A DNA stretch of 64,000 bases, from assembly GCF_009789575.1 (NCBI RefSeq), contig NZ_CP046908.1:3873001-3937000 (forward strand). The letters are read 5' to 3'. A program made the position numbers and the translations under genes. This document shows positions 21,533 through 30,232 of the stretch, one piece after another. The notes under the pieces were generated by a model. The model saw only the letters and a program-made list of their open reading frames with translations, was not told the origin of the DNA and made no database searches. This DNA comes from Stappia indica. GTDB taxonomy: Bacteria; Pseudomonadota; Alphaproteobacteria; Rhizobiales; Stappiaceae. Within the stretch, counting starts at the first letter, position 1. Each line of letters opens with the position of its first letter.

Positions 21533-23052
21533 TGCTGGACCTCCTGCGCAGCTGCCGGCTCCTGCGGGGCGCTGTCGGCGGGTGCGGCTGCAGCCTGCTG
21601 GGGCCCTCGCAGATAGGCGGTCACGGGCAGGGAGGCCAGATGCGCGGCGGCCGCCGCCTTCACGTCGTCTGCCGTGATCGCGGCGATGGTCGAGGGCCAG
21701 TTGCGGATTTCCTCGATGGTACCGCCGGTGGTCAGCGAGGCACCGAAGATCCGCGCCAGCGTCGACTGGCTGTCCTGTGCATAGAGCGCGGAGGACAGGA
21801 GGCTCTTCTTCGCCCGCTCCAGCTCTTCGGCGGTGATGCCGTCGCTCGCCACGCGCTGCAGCACGTCGAGCGAGGCCTTGCCCAGATCCTCCAGGCCGGT
21901 GCCGTCCGCCGGCACTGCGTAGATCATGAAAGTGCTGTCGTCGAGCGCGCCGGAATTGTACCAGCTGCCGGCCGAGGAGGCGACGCCCCGGTCGATCACC
22001 AGCTCCCGGTAAAGGCGGCTCGTGCTGCCGCCGCCGAGCACTTCCGACAGGAGCTGCAGTGCGGCAGCCCCATTGCCATCGGCGGTGTTGTAGCTCGGCA
22101 CGACCCAGGCCTTGCGCATGTTCGGCTGGTTGACGCGCGGGTCCGAATAGGAGACCTCGCGCGAGCCGGGCAGGACCTGCGCCTTGGCGCGCTCGCGTGC
22201 ACCCGGCTCGGCGCGCCGCGGCACCTTGCCGTAGGTCTCCTCGGCAAGCTTGCGCACCTCGTCGGCGGTCACGTCGCCGGCAACGACCAGGATGGCGTTG
22301 TTCGGCGTGTAGAAGCGGTCGTAGAAGGCGATGGCGTCCTGGCGGTCGAGCGCCGAGATCTCGTCCGGCCAGCCGATCACAGGCGTGCCGTAGGGGTGGT
22401 TGACGAACAGCATGCTGTCCAGCGTCTCGCTGAGCATCGAGCCGGGGTCGCTGTCGACGCGCTGGCGGCGCTCCTCCAGCACGACGTCGCGCTCCGGCAG
22501 AACCACCTCGTCGCTGAGCACGAGATTCTGCATGCGGTCGGCTTCCATCTCCATCATCTCGCCGAGATGCTCGCGCGCCACGCGCTGGAAATAGGCGGTG
22601 TAGTCCTGCGAGGTGAAGGCGTTCTCCTGGCCGCCGATCTCGGCAATGCGCTGGGAGAAGGTGTTGCCCGGATGCGCCTTGGTGCCCTTGAACATCAGAT
22701 GCTCGAGGAAATGGGCAATGCCGGACATGCCTTCCGGCTCGTCGGCCGCACCCACCTTGTACCAGACCATATGGGTGACGACAGGCGCGCGGCGATCCGG
22801 GATCACCACCACTTCCAGCCCGTTGTCGAGGGTGAAGGCGCTCATGTCGCCGCCAATGCGGATGTCGGCGAAGGCGGCGGCATCGGCGGCCTGCGTGGCC
22901 TCGGCCCGGGCGCTGCTGCCGGCAAGCGGGCCGACAGCGAGGACGGCGGCGATGGCAAGCGTGCCGGCACACAGCGAGACGCCGCGCAGCAGGCGGCGTG
23001 CCAGCGGGGTGTCTTGCAGGATGTGGCGGGTTTGTCCTGAGAGAGGCGACAA
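21529..23052 (-). CDS. M16 family zinc metallopeptidase (catalytic partner)
   Basis: 507 aa from a TTG start. The zinc motif HFLEH is at about residues 114-118, and the downstream Glu lies in DVVLEERR. A signal segment SLCAGTLAIAAVLAVGPLAG marks export. I chose TTG 23052 because GGAG (23061-23064) is eight bases upstream and no ATG lies between the upstream frame opening and the mature domain. It sits directly before the inactive M16 gene. Gene order lspA - lipoprotein - M16 - M16 is common in alphaproteobacteria. The substrate is unknown. Confidence 0.9.
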   Translation of the reverse strand: MSPLSGQTRHILQDTPLARRLLRGVSLCAGTLAIAAVLAVGPLAGSSARAEATQAADAAAFADIRIGGDMSAFTLDNGLEVVVIPDRRAPVVTHMVWYKVGAADEPEGMSGIAHFLEHLMFKGTKAHPGNTFSQRIAEIGGQENAFTSQDYTAYFQRVAREHLGEMMEMEADRMQNLVLSDEVVLPERDVVLEERRQRVDSDPGSMLSETLDSMLFVNHPYGTPVIGWPDEISALDRQDAIAFYDRFYTPNNAILVVAGDVTADEVRKLAEETYGKVPRRAEPGARERAKAQVLPGSREVSYSDPRVNQPNMRKAWVVPSYNTADGNGAAALQLLSEVLGGGSTSRLYRELVIDRGVASSAGSWYNSGALDDSTFMIYAVPADGTGLEDLGKASLDVLQRVASDGITAEELERAKKSLLSSALYAQDSQSTLARIFGASLTTGGTIEEIRNWPSTIAAITADDVKAAAAAHLASLPVTAYLRGPQQAAAAPADSAPQEPAAAQEVQQ

Positions 23053-23269
23053 GGTTCGATCTCCGGAAAAGGTTTCTCCCTGCCGATCACTTATAGGCAG
23101 GCCGGCCGCAAAGGACCCGTGAACTTTTCGTAAGGTCCGCCAAAGGCGACGGGGCCAGAGATAGCGCATGCGCGTGCGGCGACAACAAGGCCGCCTTCCG
23201 GTGCAGGCAGCAAAAAGGCCGGAGCATTGCCCCGGCCTTGCAAAACCTGTCGTCGTCGTCGCCTGGGGA

Positions 23270-23989
23270 TCAGCGCAGCGTACGCGCCGACTGGCCGCTC
23301 ATCAGGCGCTCCATGTCGGAAACTTTCGGCTGGTCGTCGACCTTGCCGACCTGCGGCAGCGGCGCGCCGGCGGCCGGGGTCGAATAAGCCACCGGCGGTT
23401 CGATCAGGTAGCGGCGCACCGGATTGCCGTTCTCGTCGAGCACGGCGGTCTCCTTGCGGGCGACGCCGACGCGCTGGTTCAGCTCGTTCGGCTTCATGCG
23501 CGCGTCCTCGAGCCGGTTCTCCAACTGGATTTCCTGCTGGATGTCGCGGTTCTGGCCGCCGGTGGCGAGCTCCTTGATGCCGCGCGACTGGTAGATGTCG
23601 CTGCGACCCTGCCGGTCGATGTCGCGCGTGTCGCGATAGGCCTGCTGGATGCGCTGGAGATCGGTCTCGCCCTGCTCGGGCCAGTTGGCGATCTCTTTCT
23701 TCTCTTCCGGCTGCGGCAGCTCGGTCATCTTGGTCGGCATGGCCAGAGGCGCGCGCGGGGCGTACTCGATCTTCTGCTCCGAGCGGGCGTCGACCGCGCC
23801 GAGGCCTTCCATCAGCTTGCGGACCATCGCGACATCGGGCGCCTCGTCGTTGCTCGAGCCGTCGTTGAAGCCGTCGGCGCCGTGCTGGCAGCCGGCAAGC
23901 ACGAGGGCCGCGGCGCTGGCGAGCAGCAGGGCACGGCCGCGGCGGCCGGCATGACGAAGGGTGGTTGCGGTCAAGGGTCGACGCGACAC
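23270..23989 (-). CDS. Outer-membrane-type lipoprotein, DUF3035/BamF-like by context
   Basis: 239 aa. The N-terminus ends in the lipobox LAGC, giving a lipid-anchored protein after cleavage by LspA, which is encoded just upstream. The segment YAPRAPLAMPTKMTELPQP resembles the RAPLxxP stretch of DUF3035 lipoproteins found at the same position beside lspA and M16 genes in other alphaproteobacteria. The rest is Gln/Arg-rich and probably flexible. GTG 23989 follows GAAGGATAG at suitable distance. The family assignment is moderate. Confidence 0.75.
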   Translation of the reverse strand: MSRRPLTATTLRHAGRRGRALLLASAAALVLAGCQHGADGFNDGSSNDEAPDVAMVRKLMEGLGAVDARSEQKIEYAPRAPLAMPTKMTELPQPEEKKEIANWPEQGETDLQRIQQAYRDTRDIDRQGRSDIYQSRGIKELATGGQNRDIQQEIQLENRLEDARMKPNELNQRVGVARKETAVLDENGNPVRRYLIEPPVAYSTPAAGAPLPQVGKVDDQPKVSDMERLMSGQSARTLR

Positions 23990-24175
23990 GTCAGCTATCC
24001 TTCAAGGCTCTTGCGCGGAAAACCCGCGTCCCGGGGGGCAAACGCCTCGCCGGCAGTTCGGACCCGGACTGTCCGGGTGGGACTGGCCGGGTCGGGCGGT
24101 CTTGCCGGTGCGGTCGTCCTTGGAACAACCTGCATCGGCTTTGGTCCGGGCAAGCCGGCGCATCAGATGCTGCGG

Positions 24176-24691
24176 CTACTCAGACGGGTTTTTTGCGGCA
24201 TCATTAGGGCCACCGACGAAACTGTCATACAGCAGAGCCGCCACCCCGGCAACGATCCAGACATCGGCGAGGTTGAACACGTACCAGGAGAAGTCGCCGA
24301 CATGGAAGTGGAAGAAGTCGGCAACGGCGCCGTAGGCGATGCGGTCGATGCCGTTTCCGACCGCCCCGGCGATCACCAGCGCGAAGCCCGCCGCCTGCAG
24401 CCGGCGCGTCGCCTGGGCTCCCCAGATCCAGAACACGACGGTGATGACGAGCGTGAGGCCCACCAGAAGCCACCGGCCGAGACCGGCTTCCTGCTGCAGC
24501 AACCCGTAGGAAATGCCGTAGTTCCACACCATCACCAGGTCGAGGAACGGGGTGAGGGCGACACGGCCGCGCGCGGCAATGTCGAAGCCGAAGAGCATCC
24601 ACAGCTTGAAACCCTGGTCGAGCGCCATGCCGATGGCGGCAATGGCGAGAATCTGGGCGCTGGAGGGGCCCCATAGGCGGCGTTTTGTCAT
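24176..24691 (-). CDS. lspA: Lipoprotein signal peptidase (signal peptidase II)
   Basis: 171 aa with four membrane helices. The catalytic Asp residues are in GNGIDRIAYGAVADFF and FNLADVWI. It cuts the signal of prolipoproteins after lipid attachment, and the very next gene encodes a lipoprotein. It is preceded by a DMT transporter gene (16 bases), where related genomes usually carry ileS. Confidence 0.95.
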   Translation of the reverse strand: MTKRRLWGPSSAQILAIAAIGMALDQGFKLWMLFGFDIAARGRVALTPFLDLVMVWNYGISYGLLQQEAGLGRWLLVGLTLVITVVFWIWGAQATRRLQAAGFALVIAGAVGNGIDRIAYGAVADFFHFHVGDFSWYVFNLADVWIVAGVAALLYDSFVGGPNDAAKNPSE

Positions 24692-24707
24692 CTGGCTCTC
24701 GTCTTGC

Positions 24708-25661
24708 TCAGTCTGGCGGGCCGGTACGGTTGATGCGGGCGGCCAGTTCCTCCTGGCTGCGGCGGTTCTCGCGATGGGCGATATAGATGCCGCTGCCGAC
24801 GATCAGGGCAATGCCGATCCAGGTCGGCCCGTCGGGAAAATCGCCGAAGACCAGATAGCCGAACACGGTCGCGCTGACGATCTCCAGGTAATTGAACGGC
24901 GCCAGGACGGAGGCGGGCGCGGCCGCGAAGGCCTGGACGATCAGCCCATGCGCGAAGAAGGACAGCGCACCGACCAGGGCGAGCAGGCCCCAGCCGGGCA
25001 GGTCGGGCATCACCGCCTCGGCGGGCTCGTAGCCCGCGATATTGGCGGCAACGAACAGGGTGCCTAGCAGCATCACCCCGCCGAGCCCGGCGGTGAACTG
25101 GACGCAGAGCATGCCGCCCTCGCCGGACAGCTTGCGGGTGATCACGAGATACAGCGCAAAGAGCAGGGCGGCGCCAAGCGGCAGCAGCGCAGTAAGACCG
25201 AAAGTCTCGAAGCCCGGGCGGATGATGATCGCCGCCCCGGCAAGGCCGACGAGCACGGCCATCCAGCGGCGCGGGCCGACCTGTTCCTTCAGCACCAGCG
25301 CCGACAGGACGGTCAGGATCATCGGCTCGACGAAAAAGATCGCGATGGCGTCGGCCACCGGCATCGTCGCGACCGCGGTGAAAAAGCAGACCGTCGCACC
25401 GGAGAGGAAGAAGCCGCGCAGCAGATGCGGCCACAGGCGCCGGGCCCGCAGCACCGAAAGACCGGGGCCGATGGCGGCGGTCAGCAACGCGAACACCATC
25501 TGGAAGGCGAAGCGGGCAAGCGCGATCTGCAGCGGCGGCTGGGTCTCCGTCAGATACTTGGCCGTGACGTCCATCATCGGCACCAGCAGCATGGCGACGC
25601 TCATCAGGCCGATGCCGCGCATGACCTCGGCGGCCGGCACGCTGCCCGCGCTGTCGCTCAT
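24708..25661 (-). CDS. DMT/EamA family membrane transporter
   Basis: 317 aa with about ten membrane helices in two EamA repeats; the PMMDVTAKYL and FVEPMILTVLSALVLKEQVG stretches are typical. Such proteins move small metabolites across the inner membrane. The ATG overlaps the ribF stop (ATGA), so it is translated with ribF. Export of a flavin is tempting from this coupling but unsupported; its substrate is unknown. Confidence 0.87.
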   Translation of the reverse strand: MSDSAGSVPAAEVMRGIGLMSVAMLLVPMMDVTAKYLTETQPPLQIALARFAFQMVFALLTAAIGPGLSVLRARRLWPHLLRGFFLSGATVCFFTAVATMPVADAIAIFFVEPMILTVLSALVLKEQVGPRRWMAVLVGLAGAAIIIRPGFETFGLTALLPLGAALLFALYLVITRKLSGEGGMLCVQFTAGLGGVMLLGTLFVAANIAGYEPAEAVMPDLPGWGLLALVGALSFFAHGLIVQAFAAAPASVLAPFNYLEIVSATVFGYLVFGDFPDGPTWIGIALIVGSGIYIAHRENRRSQEELAARINRTGPPD

Positions 25662-26659
25662 CCGGGCGGGCCGTTCACGGCCAAATCGATAGCGCCGAGC
25701 GGGGCAAGGCTGGCCAGCACGGCCCGTGCCTCGGCGCTGTCCCGGTCCATCTGCGCGATCAGCGCCTCGATACTGTCGAAGCGCTCCTCGGCGCGCAGCC
25801 GCGCGGCGAGCATCACCTGAAGTCTCTGCCCGTAAAGATCGCCGGAAAAGTCGAAGAGGAAGACCTCCAGCAGCGGCGCGCCATTGTCGAAGGTCGGCCG
25901 GCGGCCGAAGCTGGCGACGCCGTCGATCCACTCGCCGCCATTGGCGCGCGCACGCACCGCATAGATGCCGTGGGCCAGCTCGGTCTCGGCCGGCAGTGCC
26001 AGGTTTGCCGTCGGATACCCGAGGTCGCGGCCGCGTTTCTCGCCATGGCGCACCTCTGCCTCCACCGACCAGCGGTAGCCGAGCAGGGCGTTGGCCAGCA
26101 CCACGTCGCCGGCAGCAAGGGCTGCGCGCACGCGGCTGGAGGACACGGCCTCGCCCGCCTCGTCGGTTGCGGCGGTGACGATGGTGACGCCGAAACCGTC
26201 GGAGCTGCCGGCAGCGCGCAGGAAGTCCGGTGTGCCGCGCCGGCCCCGTCCGAAATGGAAGTCGTATCCGGTCACCGCGTGCCGGATATGCAGCTTGTCC
26301 CGCAGGATCTCGTGGACGAAGGCCTCTGCCTCGAGCCCGGCAAACGCGCGGGTGAAGGGCAGGCTGACCATGCCGTCGAGCCCGGTCGCCGCCATCACAC
26401 GGGCCTTCATGGGCTCCGGCGTCAGGCGGAAGACCGGCTTGTCCGGATTGAACACGGTGCGCGGATGCGGCTCGAAGGTCAGCGCGAAGGCCGGCACCGA
26501 CTGGGCGCGCGCGATGTCCAGCGCCTCGCCGAGCACGGCCTGGTGACCGCGATGCACGCCGTCGAAATTGCCGATCGCCACGACGCCGTCGGCAAGGGCG
26601 GCCGGGAACTCCGCCAGATCGCTGACGACGGGAAAGGCTTCGGAAACGAGATCTGTCAT
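25658..26659 (-). CDS. ribF: Bifunctional riboflavin kinase/FAD synthetase
   Basis: 333 aa. The N-terminal half is the FAD synthetase nucleotidyltransferase, with IGNFDGVHRGHQAVL and the late SSSRVR motif. The C-terminal half is the riboflavin kinase, with GRDLGYPTANLAL. It makes FMN and FAD in the cytoplasm. ATG 26659 is chosen; a GTG at 26683 is possible and neither has a strong ribosome site. There is no FMN riboswitch in the leader. It is followed by the coupled DMT transporter. Confidence 0.93.
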   Translation of the reverse strand: MTDLVSEAFPVVSDLAEFPAALADGVVAIGNFDGVHRGHQAVLGEALDIARAQSVPAFALTFEPHPRTVFNPDKPVFRLTPEPMKARVMAATGLDGMVSLPFTRAFAGLEAEAFVHEILRDKLHIRHAVTGYDFHFGRGRRGTPDFLRAAGSSDGFGVTIVTAATDEAGEAVSSSRVRAALAAGDVVLANALLGYRWSVEAEVRHGEKRGRDLGYPTANLALPAETELAHGIYAVRARANGGEWIDGVASFGRRPTFDNGAPLLEVFLFDFSGDLYGQRLQVMLAARLRAEERFDSIEALIAQMDRDSAEARAVLASLAPLGAIDLAVNGPPG

Positions 26660-26824
26660 CGGCGTCGAGGGCTTGCCGGACACGCTGGACGGCGCGCGGC
26701 CTGTGGCTGAACGGGCGTGCCGCCTTCAAGGCGGCACGAAACTGCCGGCGGACCCTGCCCATTCGCCCGAAAAAGGTCAAGCGCTGCGAGCGCGCTGTCA
26801 GGTCGTGGCGGGAGGCGTGTCGGC

Positions 26825-27280
26825 TCAGGCGCGCGGGTCGCCGGCCTCCTGCTCAGCCCGGCTCGGCACCTTGACCACAGCCTCGCCCTCCAGGACCACC
26901 GTGTCGCCGACGGCGCAGCGGCAGTCGAGCCGGGCCCGGTTGCCCTTCTCCATCAGCTCGCTGACGGTGACCGTTACCGTCACCTCGTCGCCGATTCGCA
27001 CCGGAGCGCGGAAATTCAGCGTCTGCGAGAGGTAGATCGCCCCAGGCCCGGGCAGCCGCGTCCCCAGCACTGCCGAGATCAGGCTGGCGGTGTACAGGCC
27101 ATGGGCGATGCGGGTGCGGAACGGCGTGCGTGCGGCGAAATGCTCCGACAGGTGGATCGGATTTCGGTCGCCGGAAACCTCCGCGAAGCCAATGACATCA
27201 GAAGAACTGACAGTCTTCGTCAGGGTCTCGCTGAGCCCCGGCGCGAGATCTTCGTAATAGAGCGTCTGCAACGCCAGCAT
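26825..27280 (-). CDS. MaoC-like hydratase/dehydratase
   Basis: 151 aa hot-dog fold protein. SGDRNPIHLSEHFA is the R-specific enoyl-CoA hydratase motif, with the catalytic Asp and His in DxNPIH. ATG 27280 follows the strong ribosome site GGAGGAGACCG. It may hydrate a 2-enoyl-CoA; the pathway cannot be told from neighbours, which are ribF downstream and the divergent cheY. Confidence 0.85.
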   Translation of the reverse strand: MLALQTLYYEDLAPGLSETLTKTVSSSDVIGFAEVSGDRNPIHLSEHFAARTPFRTRIAHGLYTASLISAVLGTRLPGPGAIYLSQTLNFRAPVRIGDEVTVTVTVSELMEKGNRARLDCRCAVGDTVVLEGEAVVKVPSRAEQEAGDPRA

Positions 27281-27521
27281 CGGTCTCCTCCGTCCTTGTT
27301 CCTTCGGCCGCAGGGGACGCTAGACGCTCGCGGTGCGCACGGCAATTAAGCTTTCGTGTCAGATGTAGCAATGCGCATTAACGGAGTTTTCAGGGGAGCC
27401 GGGTAGTGTGGCAAGGCGTGGGGAGGCGGGGACACAGCCAAGTGTCTTCCTCCTGGAGATTTGAAGCAGCATCAGACGCCCGCTCAAGCGGGTCGGGCAG
27501 ATTGACAGTATGGAGTAGACA

Positions 27522-27905
27522 ATGGCCCTGGATGTTCAGATGCCGGTCCTCGTGGTGGACGATTACAAGACGATGATCCGCATCATCCGCAACCTGCTCA
27601 AGCAGCTCGGCTTCGAAGATATCGACGACGCGGCTGACGGCACCGAAGCGCTGGAAAAGATGAAGCAGCGCCGTTACGGACTGGTGATCTCCGATTGGAA
27701 CATGGAGCCGATGACCGGCTACGAGCTGCTGAAGCAGGTGCGTGCCGATGCCGGCCTCTGCAAGACGCCGTTCATCATGGTGACCGCCGAGTCCAAGACC
27801 GAGAACGTCATCGCCGCCAAGAAGGCCGGCGTGAACAACTACATCGTCAAGCCGTTCAACGCGCAGACGCTGAAGGGCAAGATCGAGGCGGTCTTCTCCG
27901 ACTGA
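27522..27905 (+). CDS. cheY: CheY-type response regulator
   Basis: 127 aa single receiver domain. Asp13, Asp14, phospho-Asp58 (ISDWNMEP), Thr88 and Lys110 (IVKPFN) are all present, as in chemotaxis CheY. There is no output domain, so it should act by binding the flagellar switch. ATG 27522 follows TGGAGTAGAC. The cheZ gene follows 139 bases later. Confidence 0.93.
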   Translation: MALDVQMPVLVVDDYKTMIRIIRNLLKQLGFEDIDDAADGTEALEKMKQRRYGLVISDWNMEPMTGYELLKQVRADAGLCKTPFIMVTAESKTENVIAAKKAGVNNYIVKPFNAQTLKGKIEAVFSD

Positions 27906-28044
27906 TCCGGATACTTCCGGCAAAACCGGGCTCTGCAGGGAGCTGGCGGCATCGCCGCCGGAGAGCAGGAGAGCTGCGTCCGCGTTTCGGGCGCGGATGG
28001 ATGATGCGCGGCCGCAGGAGGCCGCGCCAAAAGGAAAAGATCCT

Positions 28045-28719
28045 ATGGGCGCTTTGGAAAAGAAGGATCTCGCGCAGCTCATCACATTCCTGGAGCAGAA
28101 CAGGGACCGCCAGGGTGATGTGACGCTGAACGATGTGATCGACCTCGCCGAGGTCATGACGGGCTCGATGCGCGAGTTCCTCGGCGCAATACAGCCGACG
28201 ATCACGGCCGAGCTGACGGCGATCGCCGACGAGATCTCGCGGCTGAAGGTCGAGATCGTCAACCTGCGCCCCAACGACATGAAGAACAACCAGATCCCGG
28301 AAGCGGGCCGGGAGCTGGATGCCATCGTCGAGTCGACCGAGTCCGCCACCCATACGATCATGGAAGCGGCCGAGACCATCATGGCCGCCGACGACATGGA
28401 CCACGACGCCTACCAGGCGCTGGTCAACGACAAGATGATCGAGATTTTCGAGGCCTGCGCCTTCCAGGACATCACCGGCCAGCGAATCTCGAAGGTGGTC
28501 AGTGCCCTCAATGCCATCGACAGCCGTGTGTCGGCCTTCGTCGAGCGGCTGCGCATTGCCGAGAGCGATGATGCGCCGCAGGAAGAGACCGACGAGGAGC
28601 GCCGCCGCCGCGACCTGATCCTGCACGGACCCCAGCATGCGGGCGAGGGCGTGTCGCAGGCCGATGTCGACAGCATGCTGTCGGGCGCCCAGGACGAGAT
28701 CGACCGCCTGTTCGGCTGA
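28045..28719 (+). CDS. cheZ: CheY-phosphate phosphatase CheZ
   Basis: 224 aa, long helical protein. The catalytic DxxGQ segment is QDITGQRISK (Asp142, Gln146), equivalent to Asp143 and Gln147 of E. coli CheZ. The C-terminus VSQADVDSMLSGAQDEIDRL resembles the CheY-binding tail of E. coli CheZ, followed by a second similar half-motif. ATG 28045 follows AAGGAAAAGATCCT; an upstream ATG at 27997 lacks such a site. Encoded right after cheY. Confidence 0.92.
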   Translation: MGALEKKDLAQLITFLEQNRDRQGDVTLNDVIDLAEVMTGSMREFLGAIQPTITAELTAIADEISRLKVEIVNLRPNDMKNNQIPEAGRELDAIVESTESATHTIMEAAETIMAADDMDHDAYQALVNDKMIEIFEACAFQDITGQRISKVVSALNAIDSRVSAFVERLRIAESDDAPQEETDEERRRRDLILHGPQHAGEGVSQADVDSMLSGAQDEIDRLFG

Positions 28720-28836
28720 TGCCGGGCGGCAAGAATACCAAGGACAAAACGGGAGGGGAGCACCCGTTTCGCGCGTCCGCAAAGAGACGCGATCCTGCCT
28801 GGCCGGCGCCCCCCGCGAGCGGCCGGAAACTGAAAG

Positions 28837-28867
28837 AAAGGCCGGATCGGTTGATCCGGCCTTTTTT
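28837..28867 (+). terminator. Intrinsic terminator after cheZ
   Basis: AAAGGCCGGATC and GATCCGGCC arms with a four-base loop are followed by TTTTTT. It separates cheYZ from the convergent exported-protein genes. Confidence 0.92.
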
Positions 28868-28927
28868 CATGTCCGCCTTTTCACGCAACTCGACTTTTCA
28901 TGCCGGGCAGCTTTCCGGTGCCGCCGG

Positions 28928-30232
28928 TTACTGCTGCGGCTGCGTGCCGGTCTCTGCCGTCACCACCACGGCTGCCGGCGGCGTGGTGGTGGGAGCTGCG
29001 GGCGCTGCCGGAGCCGCGTTCATGTAGAAGCGCTGGCCGTTGATCTCGACGAACTGGTTGCCGCTCGCATCCGTCTGGATGATCGGCTGGGCCTGCGAGG
29101 GAGCCGCCTGCAGGGCGGGCGAGGGCGCCGGCTCCGGCTGCTGCGACTGGGCCGGAGCGGCTGCTGCCGGCGTCGGTTCCTGTGCGGCACTGTCGCCTGC
29201 GCTCGCTCCTGGGGCCGCGCCGCTGACCAGCGGGAAGGCCGCGGTCAGGGGAAATGCCGCCGAGCCTGATGTTGCGGCCACATCTGACGAGGGCGATGGC
29301 ATTGGAGCGGCAGGCGTTGCCTGCTGCGGGGCGGGCGAGGGCGCCGGCTGCTGCAACCGGGCCGGAGCCGCTGCCGGCATCGCCTCCTGCCCGCCAGGAC
29401 CGGCAAGCGGCGGGAAACTGCCGGCCGGCTGGGTGCCGGCTCCCGAGACTGCGCCGTTGACCAGCGGGAAGGATGCCGAGCCGGCGGTCGCGGCGGCCGT
29501 TGTTCCGGGCTGCTGTGTCGGCGCGGGGAAGGCGGCCTGCTGGCCCTGCTGCGGGAAGCCGCCTTGCTGCGGAGTGGGGAAGGCGGCCTGCTGGCCTTGC
29601 TGCGGGAAGCCGCCTTGTTGCGGAGCCGGGAAGGCAGCCTGCTGTTGCTGCCCCCCCTGCGGGACGGGCTGCTGCATGGGCGGGAAGCCCTGCTGGGCAG
29701 GGTAGCCGCCGACCGGCATGCCGTAGGCCGGCTGTGGCTGCTGCTGATAGGCCGGCTGCTGCTGATAGGCCGGCATCGTGCCGGGCTGCATGTAGGGCGC
29801 CGGCTGGCCGGGGGCCGTTGCCATGCTGCCGCCGGAATTGACGCGCGCGAACAGGAGGCCGGCCTGATCGGATGTCAGCTTGCCGTCCGGCACCGCGTTG
29901 ATGCTCATCTGGAACTGGGTCACCGCGGAGCGCGTCTTGCGCCCCGGCGCACCATCCACCGGCCCGGCATCGAAGCCCAGCCGGTTGAGCGAAGCCTGCA
30001 CGTTCATCCAGTATTCGCGCTCGGCCGCACTGCGGCGCGGGCGCTGCGGCGCCGTGCGGTAGACGCGCCGCTCGCGCGGGCGGTTCATCTGGCTGCCGAT
30101 GATGGCGCCGGCGGCAAATCCGATGATGCCGGCGGCAACACCTTCTCCGCCCGCGTGGGCCGGCTCGGGCGCTGCGACGGGGACGAGGGCGAGGCTGGCC
30201 GCCGCCATGAGGAGACTAGTTTTTCTGAACAT
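28928..30232 (-). CDS. Exported peptidoglycan-binding-domain protein with Pro/Gln-rich repeats
   Basis: 434 aa. A signal peptide (ALVPVAAPEPAHA) and a short glycine-zipper helix (AAGIIGFAAGAIIGS) come first. A PG_binding_1-like domain follows at about 75-135, with NVQASLNRLGFDAGPVDGAP and the RSAVTQFQ helix. The remaining 300 residues are Pro/Gln/Ala-rich, with 17-residue units of the type GGFPQQGQQAAFPTPQQ and a later duplicated FPLV block. The C-terminus has an ordered patch, GNQFVEINGQRFYMN. Its start overlaps the end of the upstream exported-protein gene by 17 bases. An envelope-spanning or wall-anchoring role is inferred. Confidence 0.8.
   Translation of the reverse strand: MFRKTSLLMAAASLALVPVAAPEPAHAGGEGVAAGIIGFAAGAIIGSQMNRPRERRVYRTAPQRPRRSAAEREYWMNVQASLNRLGFDAGPVDGAPGRKTRSAVTQFQMSINAVPDGKLTSDQAGLLFARVNSGGSMATAPGQPAPYMQPGTMPAYQQQPAYQQQPQPAYGMPVGGYPAQQGFPPMQQPVPQGGQQQQAAFPAPQQGGFPQQGQQAAFPTPQQGGFPQQGQQAAFPAPTQQPGTTAAATAGSASFPLVNGAVSGAGTQPAGSFPPLAGPGGQEAMPAAAPARLQQPAPSPAPQQATPAAPMPSPSSDVAATSGSAAFPLTAAFPLVSGAAPGASAGDSAAQEPTPAAAAPAQSQQPEPAPSPALQAAPSQAQPIIQTDASGNQFVEINGQRFYMNAAPAAPAAPTTTPPAAVVVTAETGTQPQQ
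29524..29646 (-). repeat. 51-bp in-frame tandem repeats
   Basis: About two and a half near-identical copies of a 51-base unit inside the Pro/Gln-rich gene, each coding for 17 residues. Differences are few (for example ACT/GCT-type changes giving FPTP versus FPAP), pointing to recent expansion and possible length variation between strains. Confidence 0.8.

Noticed and set aside
26660-26824. FMN riboswitch before ribF
   Set aside because: The conserved RFN helices and loop sequences are not visible in this 165-base leader.
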